Shown here one piece after another: positions 1 to 8,893 of a DNA stretch of 64,000 bases; within the stretch, counting starts at the first letter, position 1; each line of letters begins with the position of its first letter. The position numbers were made by a program, and so were the translations under genes. The notes beneath the pieces were generated by a model. It saw only the letters and a program-made list of their open reading frames with translations, was not told the origin of the DNA and ran no database searches. Source of the stretch: Daejeonella lutea (GTDB lineage Bacteria; Bacteroidota; Bacteroidia; Sphingobacteriales; Sphingobacteriaceae); assembly GCF_900168015.1 (NCBI RefSeq), contig NZ_FUYR01000001.1:405968-469967 (forward strand). Reading direction: 5' to 3'.

Positions 1-1
1 C

Positions 2-1657
2 ATAGTCGGACGTACTCTTAATAAACCTGAAATGGTTCACGACGCGGTAACACGGTTCCGTGAGTTCTTAAAACTGGGTTTCTTTGCGGATGGATGGTGG
101 AAGGAAGGCACGGTATCTTACCATGACCAGACCGTAGGTTCACTGCGGGGCGTTGCTCTTGCAGCGCAAAACTATACAGATCCGCCTGAATGGAAAGGTG
201 AGCGGTATGTAAACCTGGATCTGATTAAGGATATGCCGTTTTTTAAAAAGGCAATCGCTGTCAGCGAAGAAGCGGTTCTTCCAAATGGGCGAAAGATCCC
301 TATCAATGATACCTGGGCTTACCGCAACGGTACACCGAAACCGACGAACAAAACAGTTTCGCGATTATGGCCCTCATTAGGAAATGCCGCCCTTGGTGTG
401 GGGGAGGGGAAGAATCAAACCATGGTAAATGTTAATTGGAGTGGAAATTATGGTCATTCGCACTATGATAATGGGTCCATTATTTTATTCGCACAAGGGG
501 GAGAGCTACTTTCCGACATCGGTTATACTCATGGAAAATACCGCGGCTGGACAATCCATACTGCTTCGCACAATACAGTGGTGATCGATCAGAAACCCCA
601 GGATGCCGGAACTTTGATAAAGCCTGTGACCGGTAAGCTACTCTTTTACGATGATAGAGATCCGCATGTAAAAGCGATCGATGTAGATGCTTCCCCGGCT
701 TATTCAACATCTGAAACTTACAGACGGCGATTAGTGTTGGTGCATGCGGGTCCCGGGCGGGATTATATTATAGATCGTTTTGATGTTAAAGGAGGAAAAA
801 CTCATGATTGGTTTCTGCACGGTATGTGTGAAGAAGATGGGATTTTAACTGTGTCAATCCAATTAAATGAAGAGATTAAGAGCCTTGTCCCTGATTGGGG
901 AGGAAGTGCTAAGCCAAAGAATCAATACGAAGCGGATCTGGAAGGCAAGAAGATCCATGCTTATTCCTACCTGAAAGATATCAAATCAGGGCAAGCAAAT
1001 GGCTTATGGACAGCCACATGGAAATACCAAAATTCCGGACTTCGAACCCATAATCTCGCTCAAACGGGCACAGAGGTTTTTAGTTTTAAATCTCCAACGG
1101 TGCGTCGCGCTGAAGAAGACGATAATAAACTTGACCAGTTTATGGGAAACGGCATAATGCAAAGACACAAAGGGGGATCATCGTCATTTGTTTCCATTCA
1201 TGAGCCATTTCAGACACTCCCCTGGATCAAATCTGTCAGTTCTGAGGATGATACCTATATCGTAAATTATGAACTTGACGGGAAAGATATAACGGATCGA
1301 ATAACACTCGTTGATACTAGTATTCATGTTACTTCAGGTGCAGGGTGGGATTACAAATCTGGTGAGAGCAGTTCGGGAAGTCTACTTTCATTCAAGATGG
1401 ACAATGGAATTCCGAAATTTGAGCTCGATAAGGAATACAATAACATAGGCTATATCCGGTTGGAAATTCCGGAGGGTGGAACGGGATATTATCGGGTGAG
1501 ATCTACGACGGGTAATTGGTTGACCTTGGAAGAAGACCCTGGGTTTATGCTGACTGATCAAGGAAAATTAAAGTATTTTACTTTCCCCCACAGTGAAAAT
1601 TCCGGACCACTTCGTTATACCGTCTTTCAGAACAATGAAAAGGAAAGTATTAAATAA
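2..1657 (+). CDS. Heparinase II/III-family polysaccharide lyase (5' end outside window)
   Basis: The frame is open to the left edge, so this is the C-terminal 551 residues of a longer protein; the first in-window ATG (32) is not a convincing start. The segment around nt 434-480 (GNYGHSHYDNGS) and the later HTASHNTVVID segment are the conserved His/Tyr-rich core of the heparinase II/III C-terminal beta-sandwich, which carries metal-binding and catalytic residues in this lyase superfamily. The rest is beta-rich. Such proteins cleave uronic-acid polysaccharides by beta-elimination, usually in the periplasm. It ends about 100 bp before the first operator site and probably belongs to a transcription unit starting upstream. 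Substrate cannot be told from sequence. Confidence 0.82.
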   Translation: MVGRTLNKPEMVHDAVTRFREFLKLGFFADGWWKEGTVSYHDQTVGSLRGVALAAQNYTDPPEWKGERYVNLDLIKDMPFFKKAIAVSEEAVLPNGRKIPINDTWAYRNGTPKPTNKTVSRLWPSLGNAALGVGEGKNQTMVNVNWSGNYGHSHYDNGSIILFAQGGELLSDIGYTHGKYRGWTIHTASHNTVVIDQKPQDAGTLIKPVTGKLLFYDDRDPHVKAIDVDASPAYSTSETYRRRLVLVHAGPGRDYIIDRFDVKGGKTHDWFLHGMCEEDGILTVSIQLNEEIKSLVPDWGGSAKPKNQYEADLEGKKIHAYSYLKDIKSGQANGLWTATWKYQNSGLRTHNLAQTGTEVFSFKSPTVRRAEEDDNKLDQFMGNGIMQRHKGGSSSFVSIHEPFQTLPWIKSVSSEDDTYIVNYELDGKDITDRITLVDTSIHVTSGAGWDYKSGESSSGSLLSFKMDNGIPKFELDKEYNNIGYIRLEIPEGGTGYYRVRSTTGNWLTLEEDPGFMLTDQGKLKYFTFPHSENSGPLRYTVFQNNEKESIK

Positions 1658-1752
1658 ATGGCGAAAGTTATTATGCCTTCAGCAACTTAGCTACTAAAAC
1701 TTTACATCAAGTCATTTAAATATTATTTGAATTTACCAAATTTACTAGTTAC

Positions 1753-1772
1753 TTTCGGGTACGTTACCGCAA
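1753..1772. promoter_or_regulatory. Operator site A (putative LacI-family palindrome)
   Basis: TTTCGGGTAC.GTTACCGCAA: the left half matches the reverse complement of the right half at 7 of 10 positions, with CG at fixed distance on both sides of a TAC.GT centre. It lies about 85 bp before the start of the dehydrogenase-like gene at 1856. It is one of eight related sites in the locus. Confidence 0.65.
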
Positions 1773-1855
1773 TGCTACCCGAGAAGGTATTGATATGGCG
1801 ATAAACTAATTTAAAATCAAAATACAGATCATAATTAAACATAAGGATAGTGGCA

Positions 1856-3973
1856 ATGAAAATCAATTCACACAATAAATTTGCTCTTTTACTTTTACCG
1901 TTCGCATTGTTAGCAGGAGACAGCATTGCGCAGCGTTACGCCGGACCGCTAAGTCCTGAAGAATCTCTGAAAAAGCTCAACGTTGCCCCTGGTTTTTCGG
2001 CACAGATCTATGCGGCTGAACCATTTGTTATGGATCCTGTAGCCCTTGAATTTGATGAAGCAGGGAATGCTTATGTGGTTGAAATGCCTGATTATCCGTA
2101 CGAAGTTGAACCTGGAAAAGGACATGGACGTATTAAAATGCTATCTGATACCAACGGTGACGGGCGTATTGACAAGGCGACCATTTTTGCTGAAAACGTA
2201 ACTGAAGCAACAAGTATTCTTCCGTGGAAAGGGGGGCTGATCGTTACCGCAGCTCCGAATATATTATACTTGAAAGACACAAACGGAGATGGAAAGTCCG
2301 ATACGTCCGAAATATTATTTTCTGGCTTTTTTCAGAATAATTCTGAGGCTCAGGTTACCAGTCTGAGATTTGGCATCGATAACTGGATTTATGCAAATAA
2401 CCGGGGGCAGGCTGGGAAAGTATCTTTCAGTAAAACTCCTGGGGAGGCACCTGTGGAAGTAAGGGGGGCGGACTTTCGTTTTAGACTGGATAGAAATGTT
2501 TTCGAACTGGAAACCGGTCCGGGGCAATTCGGTCAAACGATAGATGACTGGGGTCACCGATTCTTTACTGAAAACTCCATTCATCTTCAACAAGCGGTGA
2601 TTCCCTGGAGATATACACACCGTCACGCTTTTCTGCCAACATCGAAATTTAACGTGACAATTACTGACCACGAGGAAATTATGTTCCAGGAAACTGCTCC
2701 ACCGTACTGGAGGGCCGAGCGTACGAATCAGCGGAACAAAATGTATAAGGAGAATAACATGAACCGTATAGAATATGCCGAAGACCGATTCACAGGTGCT
2801 TCTGGAGGTATGATTTATAATGGAGATGCCTTGCCGAAAGAATTCTATGGAAATGTGTTCACTACAGATGTAGCCGGTAATCTGGTTCACAGAGATATCT
2901 TAAGCCCTGACCCTAAAAGCCCGGTATTACTGGCAAAACGTGCAGAGAGGGAAAAAGATCGCGAATTTATCTACTCCACTGATACGTGGTTCCGACCGGT
3001 TACCTCATCCGTGGGGCCCGACGGGTATCTTTATGTTCTTGATTATTACAGACAACATATTGAAACTCCAGTCTCGATCCCAGACGATCTGAAGGCTGAC
3101 ATGGACTTTATGGCTGGAAGTGATAAGGGGAGGATATATAGGATTCTTCCTGCAAATACTTCATATAAAAGTGCTTCGGTTGATTTGAAAGGTATGACTA
3201 GCGCAAAACTAGTGGAGGCTTTGGCTAAGGACAACGGCTGGTGGCGGTTACAGGCTCAGCGTTTGCTTCTTGAGCGTCAGGATAAGTCAGTTGTACCGGC
3301 GGTTAAAGCTTTTTTCAACAGTAGCAAAGATGCCAGGGCAAGGCTGCATGCATTATATGTCCTTGAGGGTCTTAATTCCCTGACTGCTGACATAGTTAAA
3401 AAAGCTTTAACGGATGTTGCTCCAGGAGTTAAGGAAAATGCTTTAATACTAGCAGAACGCTTTCCTGAAACTCTGCCTTTAATGATTCAAAAAATCAATG
3501 ATGCTGATAAGCGGGTAGCTTTTCAGGCAGCTTTGAGTATCGGAAATTTCAATAATAAAGAGGTAATTGCAGCACTGGCAAGCGTTGTAGAAAAATATGG
3601 TAACGATGCGTGGTTTAGAAATGGAGTTTTAAGTTCGGACCCTGGTTCATCTCCGGAACTGTTAAAGACGCTTAGCCAGAGAAACTCATTTGTAAAGAAT
3701 CCTGCTGATTGGAACGTTGCATTTCTTCAGGATCTGTCTACTGTTGTTGGAGCCAGAAATAACAAAGCTCAGGTATCGACTTATTTAGATCTGATTTCTC
3801 AACCATCCCTGAACAATGAAAAGATGCAAATTGCGTTACTTAAAGGCTTGAAAGCGGGTTTGATTAAAAATGAATCGACAAATATTCAATTGAAAGAAGC
3901 GTTAGCGCAGGTAAAACCTGATAGTTTGCAAAATGTAAAATCAGGTATTTTGACTTTAAAAAAATTGTACTAA
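1856..3973 (+). CDS. Exported PVC-type dehydrogenase-like beta-propeller with HEAT repeats
   Basis: Start chosen at ATG 1856, seven bases after AAGGAT; an in-frame GTG at 1850 is too close to that motif. Residues 1-26 form a signal peptide ending in SIAQ. Residues about 30-430 resemble the membrane-bound dehydrogenase propellers common in Planctomycetes and Bacteroidota, with Ca-loop-like DTNGDG segments twice and the family-typical GSDKGRIYRI strand. Residues about 435-700 look like HEAT repeats. No CxxCH haem motif is present, although many family members carry a C-terminal cytochrome c domain, so electrons may go to another carrier. The next gene, 13 bp away, is a HiPIP. Substrate unknown, probably a sugar or sugar alcohol in the periplasm. 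Confidence 0.75.
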   Translation: MKINSHNKFALLLLPFALLAGDSIAQRYAGPLSPEESLKKLNVAPGFSAQIYAAEPFVMDPVALEFDEAGNAYVVEMPDYPYEVEPGKGHGRIKMLSDTNGDGRIDKATIFAENVTEATSILPWKGGLIVTAAPNILYLKDTNGDGKSDTSEILFSGFFQNNSEAQVTSLRFGIDNWIYANNRGQAGKVSFSKTPGEAPVEVRGADFRFRLDRNVFELETGPGQFGQTIDDWGHRFFTENSIHLQQAVIPWRYTHRHAFLPTSKFNVTITDHEEIMFQETAPPYWRAERTNQRNKMYKENNMNRIEYAEDRFTGASGGMIYNGDALPKEFYGNVFTTDVAGNLVHRDILSPDPKSPVLLAKRAEREKDREFIYSTDTWFRPVTSSVGPDGYLYVLDYYRQHIETPVSIPDDLKADMDFMAGSDKGRIYRILPANTSYKSASVDLKGMTSAKLVEALAKDNGWWRLQAQRLLLERQDKSVVPAVKAFFNSSKDARARLHALYVLEGLNSLTADIVKKALTDVAPGVKENALILAERFPETLPLMIQKINDADKRVAFQAALSIGNFNNKEVIAALASVVEKYGNDAWFRNGVLSSDPGSSPELLKTLSQRNSFVKNPADWNVAFLQDLSTVVGARNNKAQVSTYLDLISQPSLNNEKMQIALLKGLKAGLIKNESTNIQLKEALAQVKPDSLQNVKSGILTLKKLY

Positions 3974-3986
3974 AAGATCTACCAGG

Positions 3987-4433
3987 ATGAAAGAGAACCA
4001 GGATAAATATTCGCGCAGGTATTTTATTGGAAAGTATTTTTATGCCAGCACGGTATTGTTGGGAGGCGGTGTTTTACTTGGATGTACCTCCTTAAAGTCA
4101 GTTGCAAACAGCATCCCGGAATCAAGTCCCGAGGGAGCTAGCCCTCAGACTAGTCAGGATACAATCAAAACAGGTGAAGGTAAAGTCGCACAACAACAAA
4201 CAGCTCAGCAGAAAAACCCGTGTGATGATCTTACAGGTGTAAGTGCGGAGGAAATCGAAAAGCGCAAGAAATTGGCATATGTGACTAAGACCCCAATTCC
4301 AGATAGTCATTGCAGCAATTGCACCTTGTATCTTCCGCCAGCAAAAGATAAGCCATGCGGTGGATGTATGTTATTTAAAGGTCCGGTTCGTCCGGAAGGC
4401 TATTGTGCATATTGGGCACCTATAAGTAATTAG
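3987..4433 (+). CDS. High-potential iron-sulfur protein (HiPIP), Tat-type lipoprotein
   Basis: 148 residues. The N-terminus has a full twin-arginine motif (SRRYFIGK, residues 9-16) followed by a hydrophobic stretch and a lipobox-like LLGC (Cys33). A long polar linker (about 40-100) leads to the HiPIP core: Cys109-x2-Cys112, Cys127 and Cys140, with the family signature CMLFKGPVRPEGYCAYW aligning with the classical HiPIP C-terminus. The four cysteines should bind one [4Fe-4S] cluster; Tat export of a folded cluster protein is normal for this family. It lies between the dehydrogenase-like propeller and RidA in one operon, so it is a likely electron acceptor for the propeller. An extra Cys124 next to the ligand is unexplained. 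Confidence 0.88.
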   Translation: MKENQDKYSRRYFIGKYFYASTVLLGGGVLLGCTSLKSVANSIPESSPEGASPQTSQDTIKTGEGKVAQQQTAQQKNPCDDLTGVSAEEIEKRKKLAYVTKTPIPDSHCSNCTLYLPPAKDKPCGGCMLFKGPVRPEGYCAYWAPISN

Positions 4434-4441
4434 TAATTACC

Positions 4442-5638
4442 GTGCATTTTACAAAGAAAGCTGGAATCATTCTATTTTCATTGCTGGCAGTATTAAATGC
4501 TGAAGCTCAGAGTGTTAATAGCCCGATTAAATATCTTTCTTCCAGTACTGTACAAGGTGCTTCGGATGCTGTGATTGTAGAAAACACCCCGCTAGTCCAT
4601 ACCAAACAGGTTTTACCTGAGGGAAAAAATGGAAGCATTGTGCAGGATAATTTTAAGGCTCAAACCGAACAGGTCTTTAAAAATATCGCACAAAGTCTTG
4701 AAGATTCAGGGTCTCAAACTGATCACATTGTAAAATTGAATGTTTATCTGACAAACGTCAATTTGATATCTGATTTTCAATCAATTCTAAAGCGGAGATT
4801 CACAGAAGGAAAACAGCCAGCAATTACATACGCTATTGGGGAACTGCCCAATCCACGAGCCCTTATTGCAATAGATGCGGTTGCGGTTTCAAAATCAGAA
4901 AATAAGCGTGTCACACTCATCGGAGGAACCGGAACAGAAGCAGCTTCATCCGCTATACTACCTGCAGGGCCTGTTGTTTATGTTTCAGGTCAGGCCGCTA
5001 AGGGCGACCTCAAGCAGGCTACCAGGGCAACGCTGACTCAGTTAAATGAAACATTAACTTCTTTAGGGCTCTCCATGAATGACGTCGTGCAAATTAAATC
5101 ATTTCTTACTCCCGTTTCTGGCCTGGATATCGTCAAACAACAGTTCGCCGAATTTTTTAAAAATGAAAAAATTCCCCCACTGGTTTTTGTGGATTGGGTC
5201 AGTTCTGATCCTGTTATTGAAATTGAATTGATAGCATCATCACACACACAAGGTGTGAAGAATCAGCAAGTTGATTTTATAACTCCTCCTGGTATGACAT
5301 CATCACCAGTGTACAGTAAAGTCTCCAGACTTAATTACGGGAAAAAGGTTTTCTTGTCGGCCATTCACGGGCTTAGTGATGTGAATACTGACACAGAAGT
5401 ATCAACCTTGTTTGACACAATGAACCGCCGCTTGCAAGCCAGCGGATCAGACTTCAATCATCTCTTAAAAGCTACTTATTACATTGATAGTGATCGCTAT
5501 AGCAAAAGTTTAGGAGATATCAGGCCAAAATATTACGACCCCAAGCGGCCGCCGGCTGCATCGAAAGCTATGTTGAAGGGAATCGGGCCTGATCGTTCTG
5601 GGATTTCTATAGATATGATAGGAACGATTAAAGAGTAG
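4442..5638 (+). CDS. Exported protein with three RidA (YjgF) domains
   Basis: Begins with GTG eight bases after the HiPIP stop; no ATG gives the signal peptide (residues about 5-23, ending EAQ). Three consecutive RidA-like domains follow (about 28-150, 153-270, 277-397). RidA hydrolyses enamine/imine intermediates released by PLP enzymes and normally is a cytosolic single-domain trimer. Domain 1 keeps the catalytic Arg (NPRALIAIDAVAV, Arg139); domain 2 has SDPVIEIELIA instead and lacks it; domain 3 has GPDRSGISIDMIG, where an Arg may be retained. A single chain carrying three domains could mimic the trimer. Both Tat-exported PLP enzymes of this locus could supply imines, so a periplasmic role is plausible. 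Confidence 0.8.
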   Translation: MHFTKKAGIILFSLLAVLNAEAQSVNSPIKYLSSSTVQGASDAVIVENTPLVHTKQVLPEGKNGSIVQDNFKAQTEQVFKNIAQSLEDSGSQTDHIVKLNVYLTNVNLISDFQSILKRRFTEGKQPAITYAIGELPNPRALIAIDAVAVSKSENKRVTLIGGTGTEAASSAILPAGPVVYVSGQAAKGDLKQATRATLTQLNETLTSLGLSMNDVVQIKSFLTPVSGLDIVKQQFAEFFKNEKIPPLVFVDWVSSDPVIEIELIASSHTQGVKNQQVDFITPPGMTSSPVYSKVSRLNYGKKVFLSAIHGLSDVNTDTEVSTLFDTMNRRLQASGSDFNHLLKATYYIDSDRYSKSLGDIRPKYYDPKRPPAASKAMLKGIGPDRSGISIDMIGTIKE

Positions 5639-5712
5639 CAGCAGATAGTAGTTCAAAATTTAATCCAGTAATTATTATTAACATTCGTTGTATACGAGAA
5701 AAAAATTATTAT

Positions 5713-5732
5713 TTTCGGGTACGTAAACGTCG
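5713..5732. promoter_or_regulatory. Operator site B (putative LacI-family palindrome)
   Basis: TTTCGGGTAC.GTAAACGTCG, with the conserved CG dinucleotides and TAC.GT centre. It lies about 75 bp before the DegT-type gene. The preceding bases (TATTTTCG) resemble a Bacteroidota -7 element overlapping the left half-site. Confidence 0.65.
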
Positions 5733-5807
5733 AACCTTTTCAGGAAAGAACGAACTGAGAATCACGATCTGTTAAGTTTATGTGAACAACCACAAATTAT
5801 AGTCAAA

Positions 5808-7196
5808 ATGAAAAATCGAAAAACTGACGCATCGAGACGCAAATTCATAAAACAAAGCTCTATAGCCGGAATGGCTACAGTTTTGACAATGGGTGCAACT
5901 TCATCAATTTTAGCCGGGACTTTAAACTCAGCGGGAACTCCAGCCATCCTGGGTGGTACTTCAGCATGGGATAAAGCTAGATGGATAAAATGGCCAATTT
6001 GGATTCCAGAGGCGGATGAAAAAGGAGTTTTGGATGTATTGAGAAGTGGTGTTTGGTCTCGGGCAGCCAAAGTTGATGAATTTGAGCGCGAATGGTCAAA
6101 AGCTTGTGGCGTTAAAAGGACTTTGACTGTTTCTAATGGCACCAATGCGTTGGTCGTTGCTCTGAATCAGTTGGATATAAAAGGAGGTGACGAAGTGCTA
6201 GTGCCTCCCTACACTTTTATTGCTACTGTGCAGGCAATTCTTGCCAACGGAGCTATGCCGGTATTCGTTGATGTTGATCCTGAAACCTTCCAGATTGATC
6301 CGGATAAGATCGAAGCGAAAATAACACCTAGGACGAAGGCTATTTTGCCAGTGCATATTATGGGCCTGCCGGCTGATATGATTCGAATCATGGCAATCGC
6401 TAAAAAGCATAATTTGTTGGTTGTAGAGGATGCTTGTCAGGCACCATTAGCTGAAATAAATAAACAGGGAGTGGGAACATTTGGAAATGCAGGATGTTTC
6501 AGTTTCCAAAATTCAAAAAATATAGCCATTGGTGAAGGCGGCGCTATAATCAGCAACGACGATGCTTTTATGGATAAATGCGTTTCTTATCAAAACCTTG
6601 GATTGCCTTATGGTAGTGCTGTTGGTACGATCGCAACAGGTAGCATAAGACTCGGTACGAAAGTGCGTTTCACGGAATATCAGGCAGCAATTGGGCTGGC
6701 ACAATTGAAAAGACTGGAGGCTCAGACCGTGATCAGAAACGAAAATGCAGCATATCTGAAGTCGAAGCTGGAGAAAATTCCAGGAATTTTGCCTTACAGA
6801 CTGTACCCGGGAGTGACCCGTGCAGCGTTTCACCTGTTCCCTTTCAGGTATAAACAAGAACAATTCCAGGGCCTATCGCGGGCAGATTTTCTGACTGCAC
6901 TCAGGGCAGAGGGGGTTCCTTGTTCTAGTGGCTATGCTCCTCTGAATACCCAGGAGTTTCTTAAAGATGCCTTCGCTTCCAAGAACTTTAAGAAAATGTA
7001 TCCTAAAGAATTACTGGATTATACCAAATACATGGAGCGTAATCAATGTCCTAAAAATGATCAGCTATGTTCTGAAGCAGTTTGGTTCACCCAGAATTTG
7101 CTGTTAGGTAGCAGAGAAGATATGGACTCTATTGTTTACGCAATAGACAAAATTCACAAAAACGCGGGTGCAATTAAAACCTCGATGAAGAAGTAA
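5808..7196 (+). CDS. DegT/DnrJ/EryC1/StrS-family PLP enzyme with Tat signal
   Basis: 462 residues. N-terminal SRRKFIKQ (9-16) and a hydrophobic stretch to about residue 36 form a Tat signal. The fold-type I PLP core has the phosphate-anchoring SNGTNAL (109-115), Asp208 in VEDACQ for the pyridine nitrogen, and the Schiff-base Lys237 in FSFQNSKNIAIGEGG. Family members transaminate keto-sugars, nearly always nucleotide-activated and cytosolic; here export implies periplasmic action, perhaps (de)amination of a keto-sugar or an oligosaccharide. Retained catalytic Lys and Asp argue against a mere structural role. It is followed 43 bp later by a propeller gene. A paralogue with the lysine at the same residue number lies at 43027. 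Confidence 0.85.
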   Translation: MKNRKTDASRRKFIKQSSIAGMATVLTMGATSSILAGTLNSAGTPAILGGTSAWDKARWIKWPIWIPEADEKGVLDVLRSGVWSRAAKVDEFEREWSKACGVKRTLTVSNGTNALVVALNQLDIKGGDEVLVPPYTFIATVQAILANGAMPVFVDVDPETFQIDPDKIEAKITPRTKAILPVHIMGLPADMIRIMAIAKKHNLLVVEDACQAPLAEINKQGVGTFGNAGCFSFQNSKNIAIGEGGAIISNDDAFMDKCVSYQNLGLPYGSAVGTIATGSIRLGTKVRFTEYQAAIGLAQLKRLEAQTVIRNENAAYLKSKLEKIPGILPYRLYPGVTRAAFHLFPFRYKQEQFQGLSRADFLTALRAEGVPCSSGYAPLNTQEFLKDAFASKNFKKMYPKELLDYTKYMERNQCPKNDQLCSEAVWFTQNLLLGSREDMDSIVYAIDKIHKNAGAIKTSMKK

Positions 7197-7239
7197 TTCG
7201 TGATATTCGAATTTAGCAAAAATAAGATCAACATAATTT

Positions 7240-8580
7240 ATGAGTAAAATAGACGAGACTGAGCAAATGGTAGATTTGCTGCCGTCTTCTGGGCTTCAGG
7301 GTAATTTAGCAGCGAAAACATATAACTCCGGCTTCCCCGAGGCACACGATACGTACAATGCGCTTTCTGCTGCAAGTGACGGAAGAATTTACTACGTTTT
7401 GTCTTCGGATCAGCTTGAAATAGCAGGTAGAATGTACGTGTATGATCCCGTTAGTGATAAAACTGAGTTGTTAGCCGATCTGGCGGATATTTGTGGTGAG
7501 AAACATTTAAAAGTTATACCCCAGGGAAAAAGTCATACCCGCTTTTATGAGTGTAAGGGTAAACTGTTTTTTTCCACGCATGTTGGCTATTATGAGTTAA
7601 TAGATGGGATGGATCGTTTGCCGGTTAATCCTCCTTCCGGATATGGTCTATATCGAGGGGGACATATCTTGTCATACGATTTAACCTCCGGGAAATTTGA
7701 AGATCTTGCAATTCTTCCTCAAGGGGAGGGCATGGTATCCATGACCATGGACTGCGATCGTGCCCACATTTATGGCATCAGCTGGCCGAAGGGTAATTTT
7801 ATTCATTATGATGTGAATAAGAATGTCCTGAATAATCTAGGTAGGATTTCCGGGAATGGGGAAGGAGGGACGCCAGGCAAGGATTTTCGATCCTTGTGCC
7901 GCTCATTGCTGGTAAATCCCAATACTGGCCTGGTTTATTTCTCAACTTCAGAAGGCGATATTTTCTACTACGATAAGGATTCCATTCAAATTAACAAAGT
8001 TCAGGATGTTAATCTGCGCTTGGACTATTTCGGAAAATATGATCCCACTCTTCCAGGAAGCATGGGCTACAATTGGAGAAAGATTTTTTGGTACAAACCA
8101 GAGAATGCCGCATATGGTGTTCATGGGAACTCCGGCTACTTGTTCAAATTTGAGCCTGGGAAATCTAAATTGGAAATTGTCCGGCGCATAACATCAGAGC
8201 TTTCGATGAAAAGCGGGTTGTTTGATCAATTCAGTTACGGTTATCTCGGATTCCAATTGGGACATGATGGCGAGACCATTTATTATCTTACTGGTGGACC
8301 AATATACGTTAATGGTAAACGCATAACAGGTGTTGAAAGCATTGCAAAGGGTGCTGCCAGAGGTTTGGAGAACCTGCATCTGATTACGTTCAATATACCT
8401 CACAAGCAGTATACTGACCATGGTCCGATATTCTATATTAATGGTGAACGACCCACATATGTCAACTCAATTGCTATAGGTTTGGATGGCGCAATTTATT
8501 CTCTTGCACGAGTCACTGAGAATAATCATACTCGAACTGACCTTATCAAAATTGAAAACCCTTTTGTGGAAAATAGATAA
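7240..8580 (+). CDS. Predicted beta-propeller protein of unknown function
   Basis: 446 residues with repeated blade-like segments (GRMYVYDPVSDK, GHILSYDLTSGKFED, LVYFSTSEGDIFYYD, NSGYLFKFEPG, IYSLARV) typical of a seven- or eight-bladed propeller. No signal peptide is evident with the start at ATG 7240, so it may be cytosolic, unlike most neighbours. It forms an operon with the upstream DegT-type gene under operator B. Some lyases and sugar-binding proteins share this fold, but I see no diagnostic catalytic motif and do not assign a reaction. Confidence 0.6.
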   Translation: MSKIDETEQMVDLLPSSGLQGNLAAKTYNSGFPEAHDTYNALSAASDGRIYYVLSSDQLEIAGRMYVYDPVSDKTELLADLADICGEKHLKVIPQGKSHTRFYECKGKLFFSTHVGYYELIDGMDRLPVNPPSGYGLYRGGHILSYDLTSGKFEDLAILPQGEGMVSMTMDCDRAHIYGISWPKGNFIHYDVNKNVLNNLGRISGNGEGGTPGKDFRSLCRSLLVNPNTGLVYFSTSEGDIFYYDKDSIQINKVQDVNLRLDYFGKYDPTLPGSMGYNWRKIFWYKPENAAYGVHGNSGYLFKFEPGKSKLEIVRRITSELSMKSGLFDQFSYGYLGFQLGHDGETIYYLTGGPIYVNGKRITGVESIAKGAARGLENLHLITFNIPHKQYTDHGPIFYINGERPTYVNSIAIGLDGAIYSLARVTENNHTRTDLIKIENPFVENR

Positions 8581-8638
8581 CAAGTATTTTTTTCCACATA
8601 AGCGTTAATTTTTTTTTATTAATTAGATTATTTATTAT

Positions 8639-8658
8639 ATTCGGTTACGTAAACAATT
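8639..8658. promoter_or_regulatory. Operator site C (putative LacI-family palindrome)
   Basis: ATTCGGTTAC.GTAAACAATT: 7 of 10 positions are symmetric, but the right-hand outer CG is CA here. It is the distal of two sites before susC, centred about 245 bp from the start codon. Preceded by TATATTCG, a -7-like element. Confidence 0.6.
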
Positions 8659-8831
8659 TGGCTTGAAGCCTAATTGCTGAGGAAACTAGAGAATCTTTGA
8701 GCGGTGATTTAGCTTATCAAAAGTAGCTGTAATTTATCGAGTTTGATTATTGTGAATTTTCGTTATGGTGGTCGAACAGACGGGTAATTTTTTTATCACA
8801 TATTTTAATTGGTCACATTTTATTTATCCAA

Positions 8832-8851
8832 TCGCGGGCACGTACCCGTAA
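8832..8851. promoter_or_regulatory. Operator site D (putative LacI-family palindrome)
   Basis: TCGCGGGCAC.GTACCCGTAA: the inner arms CGGGCAC and GTACCCG pair at 6 of 7 positions. It is the proximal site before susC, centred about 52 bp before ATG 8894. Confidence 0.62.
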
Positions 8852-8893
8852 TGCTTATGTCTCTCATTTAATCTGGATTTTAAATTATAAACT

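Larger units (their letters stand above)
8581..8893. other. 313-bp regulatory intergenic region before susC
   Basis: No gene. It is AT-rich with T-tracts at 8587-8620 and contains operator sites C and D, whose centres are 193 bp apart. An ATTGG/CCAAT inverted pair lies just before site D. It is the only intergenic region of the locus with two operator copies, consistent with tighter control of the outer-membrane transporter genes. Confidence 0.6.

Noticed and set aside
2315-2890. 191-residue antisense frame in the first dehydrogenase-like gene
   Set aside because: Shadow of the real gene; no recognisable motif.
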